Source: Owenia fusiformis
Lineage: Eukaryota; Annelida; Polychaeta; Sabellida; Oweniidae
Assembly (NCBI GenBank): GCA_903813345.2
Contig: CAIIXF020000009.1
Span: forward strand, 37,625,759 to 37,689,758
Reading direction: 5' to 3'
Length of the DNA: 64,000 nt
The first letter of the stretch is position 1. Every line of letters begins with the position of its first letter. The notes under the pieces were generated by a model that was given only the letters and a program-made list of their open reading frames with translations, ran no database searches and was not told the origin of the DNA. Of this stretch, positions 13,696 to 24,946 are shown piece after piece. A program made the translations under genes and the position numbers.

Positions 13696-16037
13696 GTAAG
13701 TACTGTCGTATATGCAGTTATTACCATTAAATAATGACAAGCGAACTTGTTAACATATTTTACCCTTATTAGTAAATGATTAAAACAACTACAACGGAGG
13801 AACTCCTGGAGTAACCTTCATTAAACCGAGTATTTTTATCAGATATATATCATGGTCACATTAGCCCCGATTGTCAACACCTGAAAAAATACTGAAAATC
13901 GGAGCAAATTTGACCATGGCATTATTCAGTGGTGTTATATTTCAGACGTATGGTGCTACTCACAGGGCATTTTCTTCATTTTGGATGTCCATGTTCACAC
14001 TGCTTGGTATTTTGAGAGGAAAGCTCAAGTTAATGGAACTGTGCATTGTCCCGAACTGCAGTTTTACACACTTCTACTTCATGACTTATGTGTCTACAGT
14101 GTATATAGTGTTTGGTGGTTTGCTTGTTGCAGTGATCGTGAATACTTACAAAACAATAAGGTAACACAACAAATTCCAACATGCAAACACATTTTTTCTT
14201 ATAAAAATGTATTTTGATTTTGAAAGTTCGTAATTTTGCTCTCTATTTTGGATGTAAAGACCATATCATTGACTAATGCTTACATTATAACATTTATTCC
14301 TCCACGTTTATCCTTGATTGGAATAAAAGTGCATTGTTTGTAATGTTTACACATTTTTGCTTAGGTCTCAGATGCATTATTACGACTCAATGGATATACA
14401 CGATTATGACATGGTGGAATTCTTCATGAAAAGGTTCAAACTCTGGGCTGGCATAAGCAAACCAAAACCTGTAAGTAGCAAATTTCTTAAAACTAAACTA
14501 GCTTCTCCATTTTTCAGCGTTTGCAAAAATGTTGATCATGTTGATCATCCCTACGGTGACCCAAGTGGTGAAACGTTTTGACATATTCGTGAATGACATC
14601 GAGCGGTTCATTTCGATTCATGTACTTTGTCAGCGATGCGATTGTATTTATTTAAAGTACATCAATATTGCAAAAAATCCAATTGTTTGTTGATAAGCCA
14701 ACTGTTGATTTTAGGCCTTTAGGAAAGTGAAATTTCAAGGTTTGCAGTCATTATCAACCCAAAGTAGTAGGCACTCGACACCCTCTGTACGGACGGAGTC
14801 TGAACAGAGTTACTCAGATGCTTCATCTGTTCATTCTGAACTCCTAAACGACCGTCTCACATCACTTTGGGAGCAAACACTTGAGAAACTAGATGATGTA
14901 AGTTACTATCATTTATAAATATGAAGGCGCTCTGGATATTCACAATAAGAGAAAGAATGTGTTCAATATGGTTACCTTATCTAATTCCTTGGTTCTGGAG
15001 GCTGTGTAATTTTAATTCGATATATTTCAAAAAATAGACAATAAAGTGATTTGAAATAATTGAATCAAACATTCTTATTTGTAACAAATAGGATACGACG
15101 TAAATTGCATAACAGGCTTCACATAATACTCTTTGAATTACAGGTCGATGAGCTAGACAAATGTGAGGAATATCTTTGCGAGCATCTTTTTGAAATCTCT
15201 CAGTTCCTTAGTAAGGATGATTCACAAGACTATGGTTCAATTAAAACATCGACAGCTAATAACGATGGTGCCAATTATAGAAAACTTTCTACAATTTCAA
15301 TGTGTAGTACACAATACTCAGATAGATCCGATCCTACCTGGGGAGGACAGTTACATTACAAACTAAGTGAAAGGCAGCGACACACGAGGTTTGATATGGA
15401 CAGTGTACTAAATAGCAGATTCAAATCTGCTGGGTATACCAAACCACCGAGACCCCGAACAACTGCACGTTTAACTGATTACGCAAACAGATGGCGGGTT
15501 CTAGATCCAAGAAGACCTTTAAGTGAGCAGGGTCCACGTGTATCAAACAGATCTCGCACATTTAGTTCCACCAGGAGAGCCCCGCCCACCCCGCCTCTTG
15601 ACAGATCCCGTGAACGTCGCTTGTCAACCAGAACTCCACTCACTCCACCACCAAATGTATCTCGAGAAGATAGTTCATCATGGAGACCTCCGCCAACACC
15701 GCCTCAGGACATTGTATATCGTGAACATAGCGTATTAAGGAGAGCTCCTCCGACCCCTCCCCCAGATAGGTCTCGTGAACGTCGTGTGTCATCTAGAGCA
15801 CCACTCACTCCACCACCAAATGTATCGCGTGAAAATAGCGCATCAAGGGTAACTTCCCCGACTCGGACAACAGATAGATCTCGCGAGCAAAGTGCATCAA
15901 GGAGACCTCCTCTGGCCCCTCCTCGAGATAGATCTCTCGAAAAAAGCTTAGCTACGAGAACCCCACTTACTCCGCCTAGACTTAACACCAACACAAATGC
16001 TGATAGAGAGGAGTATGCCAAGAGTGCATGGTCATAA
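13561..16037 (+). CDS. PKD1: Polycystin-1-like protein, C-terminal five coding exons (spliced)
   Basis: The joined exons (13561-13695, 13946-14160, 14365-14470, 14715-14897, 15144-16037) keep one frame for 510 residues to TAA. They encode the C-terminus of a polycystin-1 family membrane receptor/channel subunit. Residues 24-45 form an S5-like helix after QLRFVRCISVHGK, 54-70 a pore-region segment, and 88-113 an S6-like helix. The cytosolic motif DYDMVEFFMKRFKLWAG (exon 3) and FRKVKFQGL (start of exon 4) closely match the vertebrate PKD1 tail. Residues about 195-236 form a heptad-like coiled coil where PKD1 binds PKD2. Beyond this the protein carries a lineage-specific proline-rich repeat tail, residues 355-492. 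The large extracellular part, GPS, PLAT and first nine membrane segments are not in the window. All introns have GT-AG ends and phases agree. Confidence 0.92.
13946..14160 (+). CDS. PKD1: Polycystin-1-like exon b: pore region and S6-like helix
   Basis: Bounded by acceptor TATATTTCAG and donor AATAAG|GTAACA, 215 bp, starting in phase 0 and ending two bases into an Arg codon. It encodes AFSSFWMSMFTLLGILRGK (pore loop area), a short C...C-containing loop, and the helix from HFYFMTYVS to VAVIVNTY. No glycine-aspartate selectivity-filter motif like that of PKD2 channels is visible. This fits the PKD1 class, whose pore helices are degenerate. Confidence 0.88.
14365..14470 (+). CDS. PKD1: Polycystin-1-like exon c: conserved post-S6 cytosolic motif
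   Basis: Bounded by acceptor TTTTTGCTTAG and donor CCT|GTAAGT, 106 bp. It completes the split Arg codon and ends in phase 0. It encodes SQMHYYDSMDIHDYDMVEFF and then MKRFKLWAGISKPKP. The DYxMVE and KRxKLWxG(I/L)SK pattern is the best conserved part of the polycystin-1 cytosolic tail. Confidence 0.9.
14715..14897 (+). CDS. PKD1: Polycystin-1-like exon d: Ser-rich linker and coiled-coil start
   Basis: Bounded by acceptor GATTTTAG and donor GATGAT|GTAAGT, 183 bp, phase 0 at both ends. It opens with AFRKVKFQGL, matching the KVRFEGM-type motif of vertebrate PKD1. A serine-rich stretch with SRHSTPS and SEQSYSDASS follows, a likely phosphorylation region. It ends with LNDRLTSLWEQTLEKLDD, the first heptads of the coiled coil. 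Confidence 0.88.
15144..16037 (+). CDS. PKD1: Polycystin-1-like terminal exon: coiled-coil end and proline-rich repeat tail
   Basis: Starts after GAATTACAG in phase 0 and runs 297 codons to TAA. The first residues, VDELDKCEEYLCEHLF, finish the coiled coil begun in the preceding exon. A Ser/Thr/Tyr-rich stretch follows, then a basic KPPRPR region, then seven full and one partial copies of an 18-19-residue repeat built on R-x-PP-TPP and DRSRER/NVSRE. The tail is much longer than the corresponding vertebrate PKD1 tail. It ends EYAKSAWS. A minus-strand open frame over 15704-16042 is only the repeat read backwards. Confidence 0.9.
   Translation, partial: VDELDKCEEYLCEHLFEISQFLSKDDSQDYGSIKTSTANNDGANYRKLSTISMCSTQYSDRSDPTWGGQLHYKLSERQRHTRFDMDSVLNSRFKSAGYTKPPRPRTTARLTDYANRWRVLDPRRPLSEQGPRVSNRSRTFSSTRRAPPTPPLDRSRERRLSTRTPLTPPPNVSREDSSSWRPPPTPPQDIVYREHSVLRRAPPTPPPDRSRERRVSSRAPLTPPPNVSRENSASRVTSPTRTTDRSREQSASRRPPLAPPRDRSLEKSLATRTPLTPPRLNTNTNADREEYAKSAWS
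15567..15980 (+). repeat. Coding minisatellite: 7.5 copies of a 54-57-bp unit
   Basis: Inside the last polycystin exon, units start with (S/A)(T/S)R(R/T/A)PPTPP or PLTPP and continue DRSRE or NVSRE. Two unit types tend to alternate (APPTPP-DRSRERR then PLTPP-NVSRE), suggesting that a two-unit block duplicated. Units are multiples of three, so copy-number change keeps the frame. Class I SH3-type motifs RxxPxxP occur in units 1, 3 and 4, and proline-directed TP sites occur in most units. Confidence 0.9.
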
Positions 16038-16059
16038 TTCAATATAAGTCATATTAATG

Positions 16060-16073
16060 AATAAATAAATAAA
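16060..16073 (+). promoter_or_regulatory. Overlapping poly(A) signals for the polycystin gene
   Basis: Three overlapping AATAAA hexamers (16060, 16064, 16068) occur 22 bases after the stop codon. They imply a very short 3' UTR. They are the only strong signals between the stop and the mobile element that begins at 16168. Confidence 0.65.
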
Positions 16074-16167
16074 TACCAAAAAGGGATACATGAAACAAGT
16101 ACACTACACATGCATTACACAACAAAGATCCCAAGTTTATCCAAATCCAAATATATACTAATATTTA

Positions 16168-16700
16168 CAGGGTGACAAAAAATGCCACTCACTAATTTTG
16201 AAATAACTTTCTCAGTAATTAAGGAATTCTCGTGATTTTATAGAGCGTTCAATGGGAGAAATATTATTGTACTTCTATATCATCAACAACTTTGATTTTT
16301 AAGGATATTACGTCTTTTTCGAGGTACACTGTCGGTGAAAGCGTCAAAAATACAATTTTCTGAAATTGGGATTTCTGTCTTAGCCATGATTTGAGTCATT
16401 TCTGGATTGTTTTCACAATATTATCATTAATATGTCATATATAGCAATTTTCCTAAACAATTTGTCGAATTTGATGAACTGACTCATTTAAATTTGTAAT
16501 ATAAATTTTTGAGTGATTTTGTGTCAGATTATGCCTCTGCGGAAAATGAGATATATGTTAATTTCCAAGTTGTAAATGCTACTATGCAAGCATACCAATC
16601 TTTCTTCCATTGAACACTCAATCTACACATAAAAAATCATGAAGATTTCATTATCGAAAGTTATTCCAAATTAGTAGGTGGCATTTTTGGTGTCACCCTG
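16168..16700. mobile_element. 533-bp non-autonomous DNA element with ~105-bp terminal inverted repeats
   Basis: The ends are CAGGGTGAC...GTCACCCTG. The left 105 bp (16168-16272) match the reverse complement of the right end (about 16596-16700) through blocks such as AAAAATGCCAC, ACTAATTT, GAATAACTTTC and GTTCAATGG. There is no coding frame, so this is a MITE-like derivative. The bases just outside are ATTTA and TTGG, so a clean target-site duplication cannot be assigned. The CAGGGTG terminus recurs at 44204. It sits 95 bp beyond the polycystin poly(A) signals. Confidence 0.8.
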
Positions 16701-19700
16701 TTGGACCAGACATTGCAGTTATAAGGGATTTGTATATATGTGTCCAAGGCAAGGTAGCAACGTGCATACTGATGTTAAGTGTAACATACTCTATCCATCA
16801 TCTGAATTGCTTGAATACAAAAGAATCAACGAGTCAAGATATGTTTTGACCAGGGAATGTTTATATTTCTTATTCTTTCAGAACTTAACTATTATTTAAC
16901 CGGTTGCGATATTTTGTGATATTTCTCAATAAAACATAATATTTTTATAAAAAATATGTTCTTCGTTAATGTTTTGGATAAAAAAAACAAATACTATTGA
17001 GTTGTCCTATTACCCCTTTTAAAATAATTATGATGATAATAAGTCTAAGGGAAATAAACAAAAATGATATATCCCCTACAATAAAACAATGCCTAGCAAT
17101 GAATGTGTATAGAGGTTATACCCAGGGAAATATATTGTATATTGGATTCATCCAGAGGAATGTCGATGATATACCTTCTCGAGGGACCGAGGGAAGTGAT
17201 GATATCATCCCGGAAGATAAACCCAATTTACAATCAAGACCACGATTAAAATTGAATTAAGTTACCACATTGAACTTTTGTAAACGTAAAAAATATTTTG
17301 GATGGATACATATAACCTTGTCACACAACGATATCGAGAATAAACCCAGGGGCACTATTTTACATAAACATTTAAAAGATATGTCAACAAGTTGAAGTTC
17401 TATTCATTTATTTATTTCAAAAATATTATTTCAAAAAATAACAATGCAATATGCTGAATATGTATATGGCAAAAAATCTGTACCATACGAATATAACTTA
17501 TGGGATCCAACAGAAAAATATAGCTCTACGTTTAATGTCAAGAAAGCTTTTCTAGGAAATTGCATAATAAACAACAAAATGTGTTTGTACATTAGTGCGT
17601 TGTGTAATGCAATTAGCAACCAAAATATATTGCTGTTGAAAAGTTAATTAATCTTTAGCTCCCTTGTTATTGTTGACGATCAGCTATGTTCATCTTGATT
17701 CTTTAACTAGTACTTAAATTATAGAATTTGTGTAAGACACATTGGAACTTCGTTACTGCCTTCGGTCACGTGGTGTTTACCTCATATAGCAAATATGGTT
17801 GTCCTATTCAATAAATGTCGATGTCAGATGATAAGGTTGCAAAGTACTACATGGTGAGGTGGCCTTAGTTATAGTCAAAATAAATGGCTTAAAGTGACAT
17901 ATACAGACTCTTCAAATGATAGCAATTTAATTAAAAGCCTTCAATAACAATACCATATGACGTTGAATTCTCCTGGCCCAAGGCCGTTGATTATAAACCG
18001 CTTAAATCATCAACTCATCTTCCCCCCACTAACTAATTTACAAAGTTGCAGATCTCGGTATAATATGAATTGTCTATCGGACTTCTAATGAAATTGGAGT
18101 CTTCTCAACCACATACCAAGATAAGAGGGCCGCTAGTTTGTGCGATTCACAATTGAATTACTTTAACCAAACCAAGAGTCGGTTCAACGTTTTCTTGTAC
18201 AATAATTCAATGTCGTTCTCAAGGATGCTTGTAAGTCTCCCGGATCTGATCGAACGTGGTTCAATACTATTTAAAGTGTATAAAAACAGGACAATATGGT
18301 AAACGCGTAATAAAACGCTTGAGAATGTCATCACAGAGGAAGGAAAGGTAAGGCTTGGAATTGTAATAGCGCATTACTGGCTTCTGATGTTTCAAAACAT
18401 ATTATTAATAACAAATAGATTGATTCACTAACCGATTGATTGGTGGATTGATAGATAGACTGACCAATCATTATGAATTTTCAATCAAATCTGTGTTATA
18501 TAATTTTAGGATCATGCATTGATGTTCTCTTTTTAGGTTAGTTAAAAATACTAGAAGTGTATTTAAAATAGAGTGACATTTCCGTCTTCTTAAGAAAACT
18601 TCAATAACTGTTTGAAGTTGATATGGTGTTATTCTCCGGTTATAAACCTTATTATCTTGTTGTTTTTTTTATTTCAAAAACAGCTTACCCAACTCTCCAT
18701 GACAACCATCTATCGTATGCTGAAAAATAAATATTGATTTTAGAGACATGTTGCATCACACCAAATTGAATTACTATTTACTAGGAATAGTAAATACTAC
18801 TTATTTGTATTACTACATCGGATTGACACTGATATACCATTACCATGATTTTGGAAAAACCTTGTCTTGACTCTGGCATCTCTTTATCAATTGTAAAAGC
18901 CTTTATAGTGTGATACATGTAGTAATATGATCGGTAATACTCTCAGATTTGTTTGTGGTATAGCCCTAATATCCCTACAGTTTATCCCTATAATGACAAT
19001 GTAATAGACCTCATTCCTATGCCCTGTTTTACGAATCTGGCACATCTGGATTCATGTTACAATCATAAGTTAACTAATAGATTTAGAACAGTGCAATCAT
19101 TTCAATGGGATGCCTTTAGAAATCGATAAACCCCCAAAGGCTAATGAAATTGAGAAAGAAATGAAGAATTAGAGGCCGGTTGGGAATTGACCAAAGAGTA
19201 AAACACACAGAGACTGTATTTTTGGGAATGTGTTTAAAAGTAGTTCATCTTCAGGATTCGGAAAACGTGCGTTATTTGATGTGATTGACGGTTTCACTGC
19301 ATGCATTTAAGAGGCGTTACATACAACTTCCTATAAGAATCTGGTCTTATTCTCAAAATATAACGTGAAAAATATCAAAATGTTGGGTGTTAGGGGAAAT
19401 CAGCATCGAAAGCCAGCTGATCAGAGATTTCTCTGAAAAGAAACATGATAGTATGTTGTACACGACGTGACACTGTTGGCAACATACGAAGCTATTTTGT
19501 AGGACAATTTTATTTTCTAAAATCGGATTTCTATGGATTTCATTGACATATTGAATATTTATGGTGAAATACGTTGTTATATTATACCTAATTGGTACAT
19601 AAATCAATTTAACACAGTCATATAAACGAGATTGTATCAACTTGACATTTTTACTTTTTGTACGAGGTGTTTCTATTGATATATGTCCAATGCATCTATG

Positions 19701-20042
19701 AAGAACAATATAAACTCTACCATAGATAATCAAAAACAATTAGCAATTGTTCGAGTAAGTATAACGAGCAATTGTAGGAACAAGTACTACTATATATTAG
19801 TGTTTTTCACCTATTACATTGCTTTTCCATTTAGTGTAAAAGCCAATAGTAACCTTCATTGACAAAAACAATAGCAGTCTATTGCCCCATTTTATACAAG
19901 AGTATGTCAAATTAGTTGGCATGCTTAATCGAGGGAGTGAGGATGCCCGTATTTTGTATCATGACATGAGGTTGCTATCTCTATGTGGATATATCTATGT
20001 AACCTAGTGTTATGACCTATTTATCAGGACGTAACACATATT
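16701..20042. other. Intergenic, no gene recognised
   Basis: Nothing resembling a conserved exon was found. At 17125-17225 there is a remnant with TATACC...CTCGAGGGACCGAGGG and GATGATATCATC, similar in style to the fold-back repeats at 36.8-37.1 kb. Short GATT-rich runs lie near 18415-18470. Confidence 0.45.
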
Positions 20043-20262
20043 CGAACATGACTGTATTCACGCCTTCTATAAACTGTGAATAATTATAAAGTCAACATTT
20101 CACCCGGGGTATATTCGCGAACAATACTCCTGGTAATATGAGTAATGTGCGACGTCATAACATCGGGCCGTAGTAATGGCGGACCATAATGAATATTCGA
20201 AACATTTTGGTGAGTTTTCATGTTCGAGTCGTAATATAGACCCCAGTGCAAGTGTAATATAC
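20043..20262 (+). repeat. Dispersed fold-back repeat, copy 1 (second copy at 37759)
   Basis: About 220 bp align with 37759-37975 in the same orientation. Shared blocks include GAACATGACTGTATTCA, CTTCTATAAACTGT, GTCAACATTTC, TATATTCGCGAA, GACGTCATAAC, GTAGTAATGGCGGACCATA, AATATTCGAAACATTTTGG and CGTAATATAGACC. This copy stops soon after the last block, so it lacks the right-hand inverted arm found in copy 2. Confidence 0.8.
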
Positions 20263-20436
20263 ACAAAATTAGTTCATTTTAGATCATTTAACTTAAAACT
20301 AAAATTAATTATGTCTATTGATCTTTTGTGCACTTTGCATGCTGTCTTTTTATGACCCTGCAATTCTTATATGACTATAAACTGGTTTATTCATATCCTA
20401 CTTATTAACCCTCGTTCCTTGCCGTCATGATTTAGC

Positions 20437-20475
20437 AAGGTCATATTGGTAACCTTGACCTTTACCAATGACCTT
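20437..20475. repeat. Hairpin built from AGGTCA half sites
   Basis: AAGGTCA-TA-TTGGTAA (20437-20452) pairs with TTACCAATGACCTT (20462-20475), and a further CCTTGACC lies in the loop. This gives three nuclear-receptor-type half sites in 39 bp. It may equally be a remnant of a palindromic repeat. Confidence 0.5.
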
Positions 20476-23400
20476 GAATGTGCGCAATGTGACTCCAAAG
20501 AGTGACATTGCAATTGCGCAGTTAATTCAAGGACACCACTTGTCTAAAGAGATGATAAAAGAACATGAAGTGAAATTAGTTGAAGAAGTCCAAAGTCTCC
20601 AAAGTTATACTCGTTAATCATCTAAATTGCTGTAAAACTTGATGAAACAAGGGAATCACATGTCAGTGATTAGAAATTCAATAGATGGTCTACGGGGCTT
20701 AAAACATCCTAAAGTGATACCTTCGCGGCTCTTAAAACAATTGTGAACATATTAATTCCATGTTTATTTTGATATCATGCATATTATATAAGACATAAAC
20801 TACCGTCAGAGTTATAAAGGATGTCACTTCAATGATTAATAATCATTGAATATGAGCCAAGGTCCTGGATCTCAGTTAATAAAGTTCTATTACTTATTTG
20901 CATGCATCCACTGCATCCAAAATAGTCAAAACAAGACATTACCAATTTTGTCTGATTATTTACAAAATGTGAAGATGTTGTCGCCGACCAGTGTGTTTTA
21001 AGTTTAAATTTCCACAGATGGACATATTCATTCAATAGTAGCGTCTTGTATAAAATCAAAATATGTTTATAAAATCCATGGTGAGTTAAGGGAACTTGTG
21101 TATACGTGAACATATAGTAGATGGACAAAATCAGAATGCCCATTGTAATATTATGTTTTGGCACACAAAAGTTTGCATTTAGCAATTCAGAATGAATCAA
21201 CCGAACTAAATTTTTATCTCTGCAAATTGCAACTAAGTAATGGTGACTGTCATGTCAAATTACCATGTGCATCAGCAAGAGCATCATATTTACGACTAGG
21301 ACAAATCCTGATGAGCCAAAATGAATTGAAGATCATTTAAATAATTCTTTACTCATTACGTACACTCAGATCTGTCAGCTGAAGCATCTGTGATGTAATC
21401 GGTAAAGAACCTTCTTCATTTATCATGTATTCATCTGCTCTGAGTAAAACGATTGCCATAATGATGCGTGTATAATGTCTACACGTTGTGTCGACATTAA
21501 AGTCGAAACCTAAGCTACAGACCCATTAGTTTAGCTAAGTCATAATTGAGTTGGTGATCCCCGAATGCCTCAACTTTATCAATGTCCCAATCGGAAATTC
21601 CATTATAAGTGCCAAATAAATCTAAATAAACGATAATTACGCCCATCATTTGCAGATGCTGCTAGTCTATTGACAACTTTGCCCGGGGTTGATGCAAATG
21701 TATTTCAATGTCAGCCTGTTTTAGATTATGCCAAGTTGGATAATGTAGTTTTAGCACACGAGGCAATGATTCAAACATCTTCTACAATTTTGTGAGAGTG
21801 TGATTTTCTCATTTATACTAGAGAACCAACAGACAGTAACCCATTTTCCTCATTGATGGAGTTTTATGGTTTGGTGTCGTATTACGACAGTTCATGCTTC
21901 ACAAAGTAACGTCAGTTTTATTTAAGACCAGTTCTGGAAAACGAATAAATCTTTCTTTCCATTTACCAAAATGATAAACATATTGATTACATGCTTCAAC
22001 TAAGCCGTTAGATTGAGGATGGTAGATACCAAACAATGAATAACGTGCACTAACAAATTAATCATTTTAAATTCGTCCAAGCAAAGTTACTTAGTATGTA
22101 AACAAATAATGCAGTGTGAACATTTTGAATCTGTTAATATGACTCCGACTCGAAACATATTTTCTAGTCATGTGGTAGATGAAAAACAAGTTTAGACACC
22201 GGGTCATCAATGTATCACCAAATAAATGAAACACACTGTAATCAAACGATATAGAAGACACTATCAACCAACGGAACAAGAATAATCAATCAAAATATTC
22301 CAAAATATCCCCTTAAACATCTCAAAGAGGTGATGTCCACTGTTCAGGATCCAATAAATGAACATAGCGTCATTAGAGCAAACTACAAAACAACAATAAC
22401 AGCAAATCGGCAGTATTAACAACAATGGAAAGGTTCTCATCCGCGACTGTGAGTCCATCTTGATTTTCATTTCAATCACACTTCACCCAATGCTGATGAA
22501 TGATCTCGCGTGATCTAAACCTGGAGAAAGTCTTAATTAAGTGTGTCATTTCATTCCTGTGAGAAGTAATGGGGAAGGCAATGGAACCACTTATCTTGAT
22601 CTGGATTTATCGTGGTTAGATCTATCAGGCTCATTTGTTGAGCAATGACTTTAAAACGTTTACCCAGGAAGTTGCGTCGTGACATTGTACCTGAGATTTC
22701 TTTCTCAATACAGATTTTTCGACCGTTTGGAAGAGTTTGAGACATAAAACGAATCTAGCTCATTGTGACAACTTTTGATGGTTGAGGTTTATATAAGTTT
22801 TCCAGTGTAGTTGTACATTTAAATTTAGCATTGTACGCGTGTATTGACATAGTATCTAAATCATTATATATGATATATTGAAATTGTATACGTCATATAT
22901 AAAAAAAATTCCCAATGCGTGTACGCATCATGGCCATTTACAATTGGTTGTTTTTAAGATAGTTATACTTCCATGGCATTTATCCATATGCCCATTCCGT
23001 TGGGTTTAACACTTCCTACCATGTCAATTTGAGTAATGGTCAATTGACTCAATTCTACAATTATATCATATGTAAATGTACGTATTTGTGATACTCCCTA
23101 GATCTTCTTGTTGTGAATCAATAGACAAATAACGATACGTTTTGGATGTAAATAACATTATAACATATTTCTTAAATTCCTATCCTAAAGAGAGCAGTCT
23201 AGACTTATATACCAATAAGATAGGTTTCCTATATTCCTACGAACCTACTTAATTGATTTAAGAATGATAATTAGTTCTAAAGTACTAATACACATTCTCA
23301 ACTCGTTCGAGAGACTTTAAGGAGACAAGTCCATCTACAGATGTTCGTAATTTGTGTAATTGGTAAGATTACAATGCAAATGTCCGCCATCGATTATCCT

Positions 23401-24359
23401 GCGCCGGGAAACAGACGATCAACTAGTCTAAGTTTGTTTGCTAAGCCATGGCTTATGGCGTAATGCGACCTCAAGAGCAACTTTGTAAAACACAAACATA
23501 TCACAACCAAATAAACATTATGAATAAGACGAACTTATCGTTGATATATGGAAAAATTTGTGTAAATATTTTCCCGGGCATTAGCTTAGCTAGACACGAA
23601 AACTTATTCAAAGCATTCAACTACCTCGCATATTTAAAAAATAGCCACGCTCATTTTTGAATCCTGGTAGGGATTGTGATTTTATCTGCATTGACAACTT
23701 AAGTCTTACGGTTTTGTGGGGGTAGAACATCAAATGATTAGATATAAGTCAAATAATCCTAGAATTCAAAGTTCTTTGGAGTCATGACATTGTTAAAGCA
23801 AGGCACTTGAAAGTTGATAGTAGGAAACATGCTATCTCCATGGATATCTATATCCCGAAACCCTAGGCTACAACCATCGTAAAGAACGAATATATAAGCA
23901 CAAATGCCAAAGGGAAGGGTGACTAAAACTTTAAAGAAACCCAACAAGAAAAGCAAACTATAAGTGTAAATCTGTCATAAGAAAAGTAGATCCTATATAT
24001 CCCAAAACCCTAATCTAAGCTATTGTGGTAACAAAATACAAATAGAAATAGACACTTGCAATTACTTAAGCCCATTGTACTGCTAACACTTATGGGGTTG
24101 AGATTATTTTCTTGTAGATGGCATCTTTAAATTGATGTTTGGTATTGAAGCTTTATAGATAATCTAGGTATAGGGGTAAAAGCTTAGATACTCGAGTATT
24201 GTTTACCATATGGTCGAGTAAGAGAAGCATGGTCTGAAACCTTTTCGAAGTTTGATATAATATACACCAAGGATATTCTATATTTAATGGTGATATACGA
24301 GCATTTACCCAGAAAAGAGTCCTTGACAATATCAACCAATCAGGCCGATCAAATTTGAT
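20476..24359. other. Intergenic, no gene recognised
   Basis: Only short open frames without domains were seen. A 14-bp palindrome, ATGCGTGTACGCAT, lies near 22916. Nothing else stands out. Confidence 0.45.
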
Positions 24360-24364
24360 TGCTC

Positions 24365-24627
24365 CCCTTATCAGAGGGGATTGCAACCGAAGATACCTCA
24401 AGAAAAACTCGTGATTACCGAAGATTTTCTTTGCAAACGAAGTTGGCCAAGGGTACCACGAATGTGAAGAGGACGTCTCTAATTGGTCAAAAAGAGAGGC
24501 TCGGCATTCTCCGTCAGATTGAATCGGCAACATTCGGTTGTATGGCTTACCTTCGGTTGTATGGCTTACCTTCGGCTGCATCGCCCAACCTCGATTGAAT
24601 GAAAAAGATGCTGTCCCTTATCAGAGG
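24365..24627. mobile_element. Possible retroposon: 237 bp between 13-bp direct repeats
   Basis: CCCTTATCAGAGG occurs at 24365-24377 and again at 24615-24627, as a target-site duplication would. The enclosed 237 bp are noticeably richer in G+C than the surroundings. They contain a weak A-box-like TGGCCAAGGG and a B-box-like GATTGAATC, spaced more widely than usual in a tRNA-derived SINE. No poly(A) or clear simple-repeat tail is present. The insertion reading is inference. Confidence 0.4.
24533..24589. repeat. 19-bp tandem repeat, 3 copies
   Basis: TTCGGTTGTATGGCTTACC occurs exactly twice (24533-24551, 24552-24570). A diverged third copy begins TTCGGCTGCATCGCC at 24571. It lies inside the candidate retroposon. 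Confidence 0.85.
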
Positions 24628-24904
24628 ACTGTTTCATGCAAAATATGCAATGTAAGACTGGGTGGATCCATTAACCCGGTCTTTAACTTCTTCTGCTTTC
24701 AAAATGGAGCGTCATAAGACATCCAAGTGACGAAATCAAAGGTACATTGTACGTGCATGACGAAAGGCTTATACGGACGTGGTGGAAGTGATCTGATAGA
24801 TTCAGTGCGATATAGACACAGCTTAGGCAAGGTGGTGTGTCCAATTCCAGCCAATCAGAACATGCTATTTCATTCTTCACATGCCTAACAATCGACAATG
24901 TACA

Positions 24905-24946
24905 GTGACAAAGTATACCGTCGTACACTTTAGGTGTACGGTGTCA
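24905..24946. repeat. Nested hairpin
   Basis: Outer arms GTGACA/TGTCAC enclose an inner stem, ACCGT-C-GTACAC with loop TTTAG and GTGTACGGT (one bulged C). It resembles the short fold-backs elsewhere in the window. No transcript role can be claimed. Confidence 0.55.

Noticed and set aside
15704-16042. 112-codon minus-strand frame over the polycystin tail
   Set aside because: Antisense reading of the coding minisatellite; the frame stays open only because the repeat unit does.
18270-18300. TATAAAA-like element as a core promoter
   Set aside because: Common by chance in AT-rich DNA, and no downstream first exon was seen.
24153-24581. 142-codon minus-strand frame
   Set aside because: Covers the candidate retroposon and the 19-bp tandem repeat. 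The product resembles nothing known.
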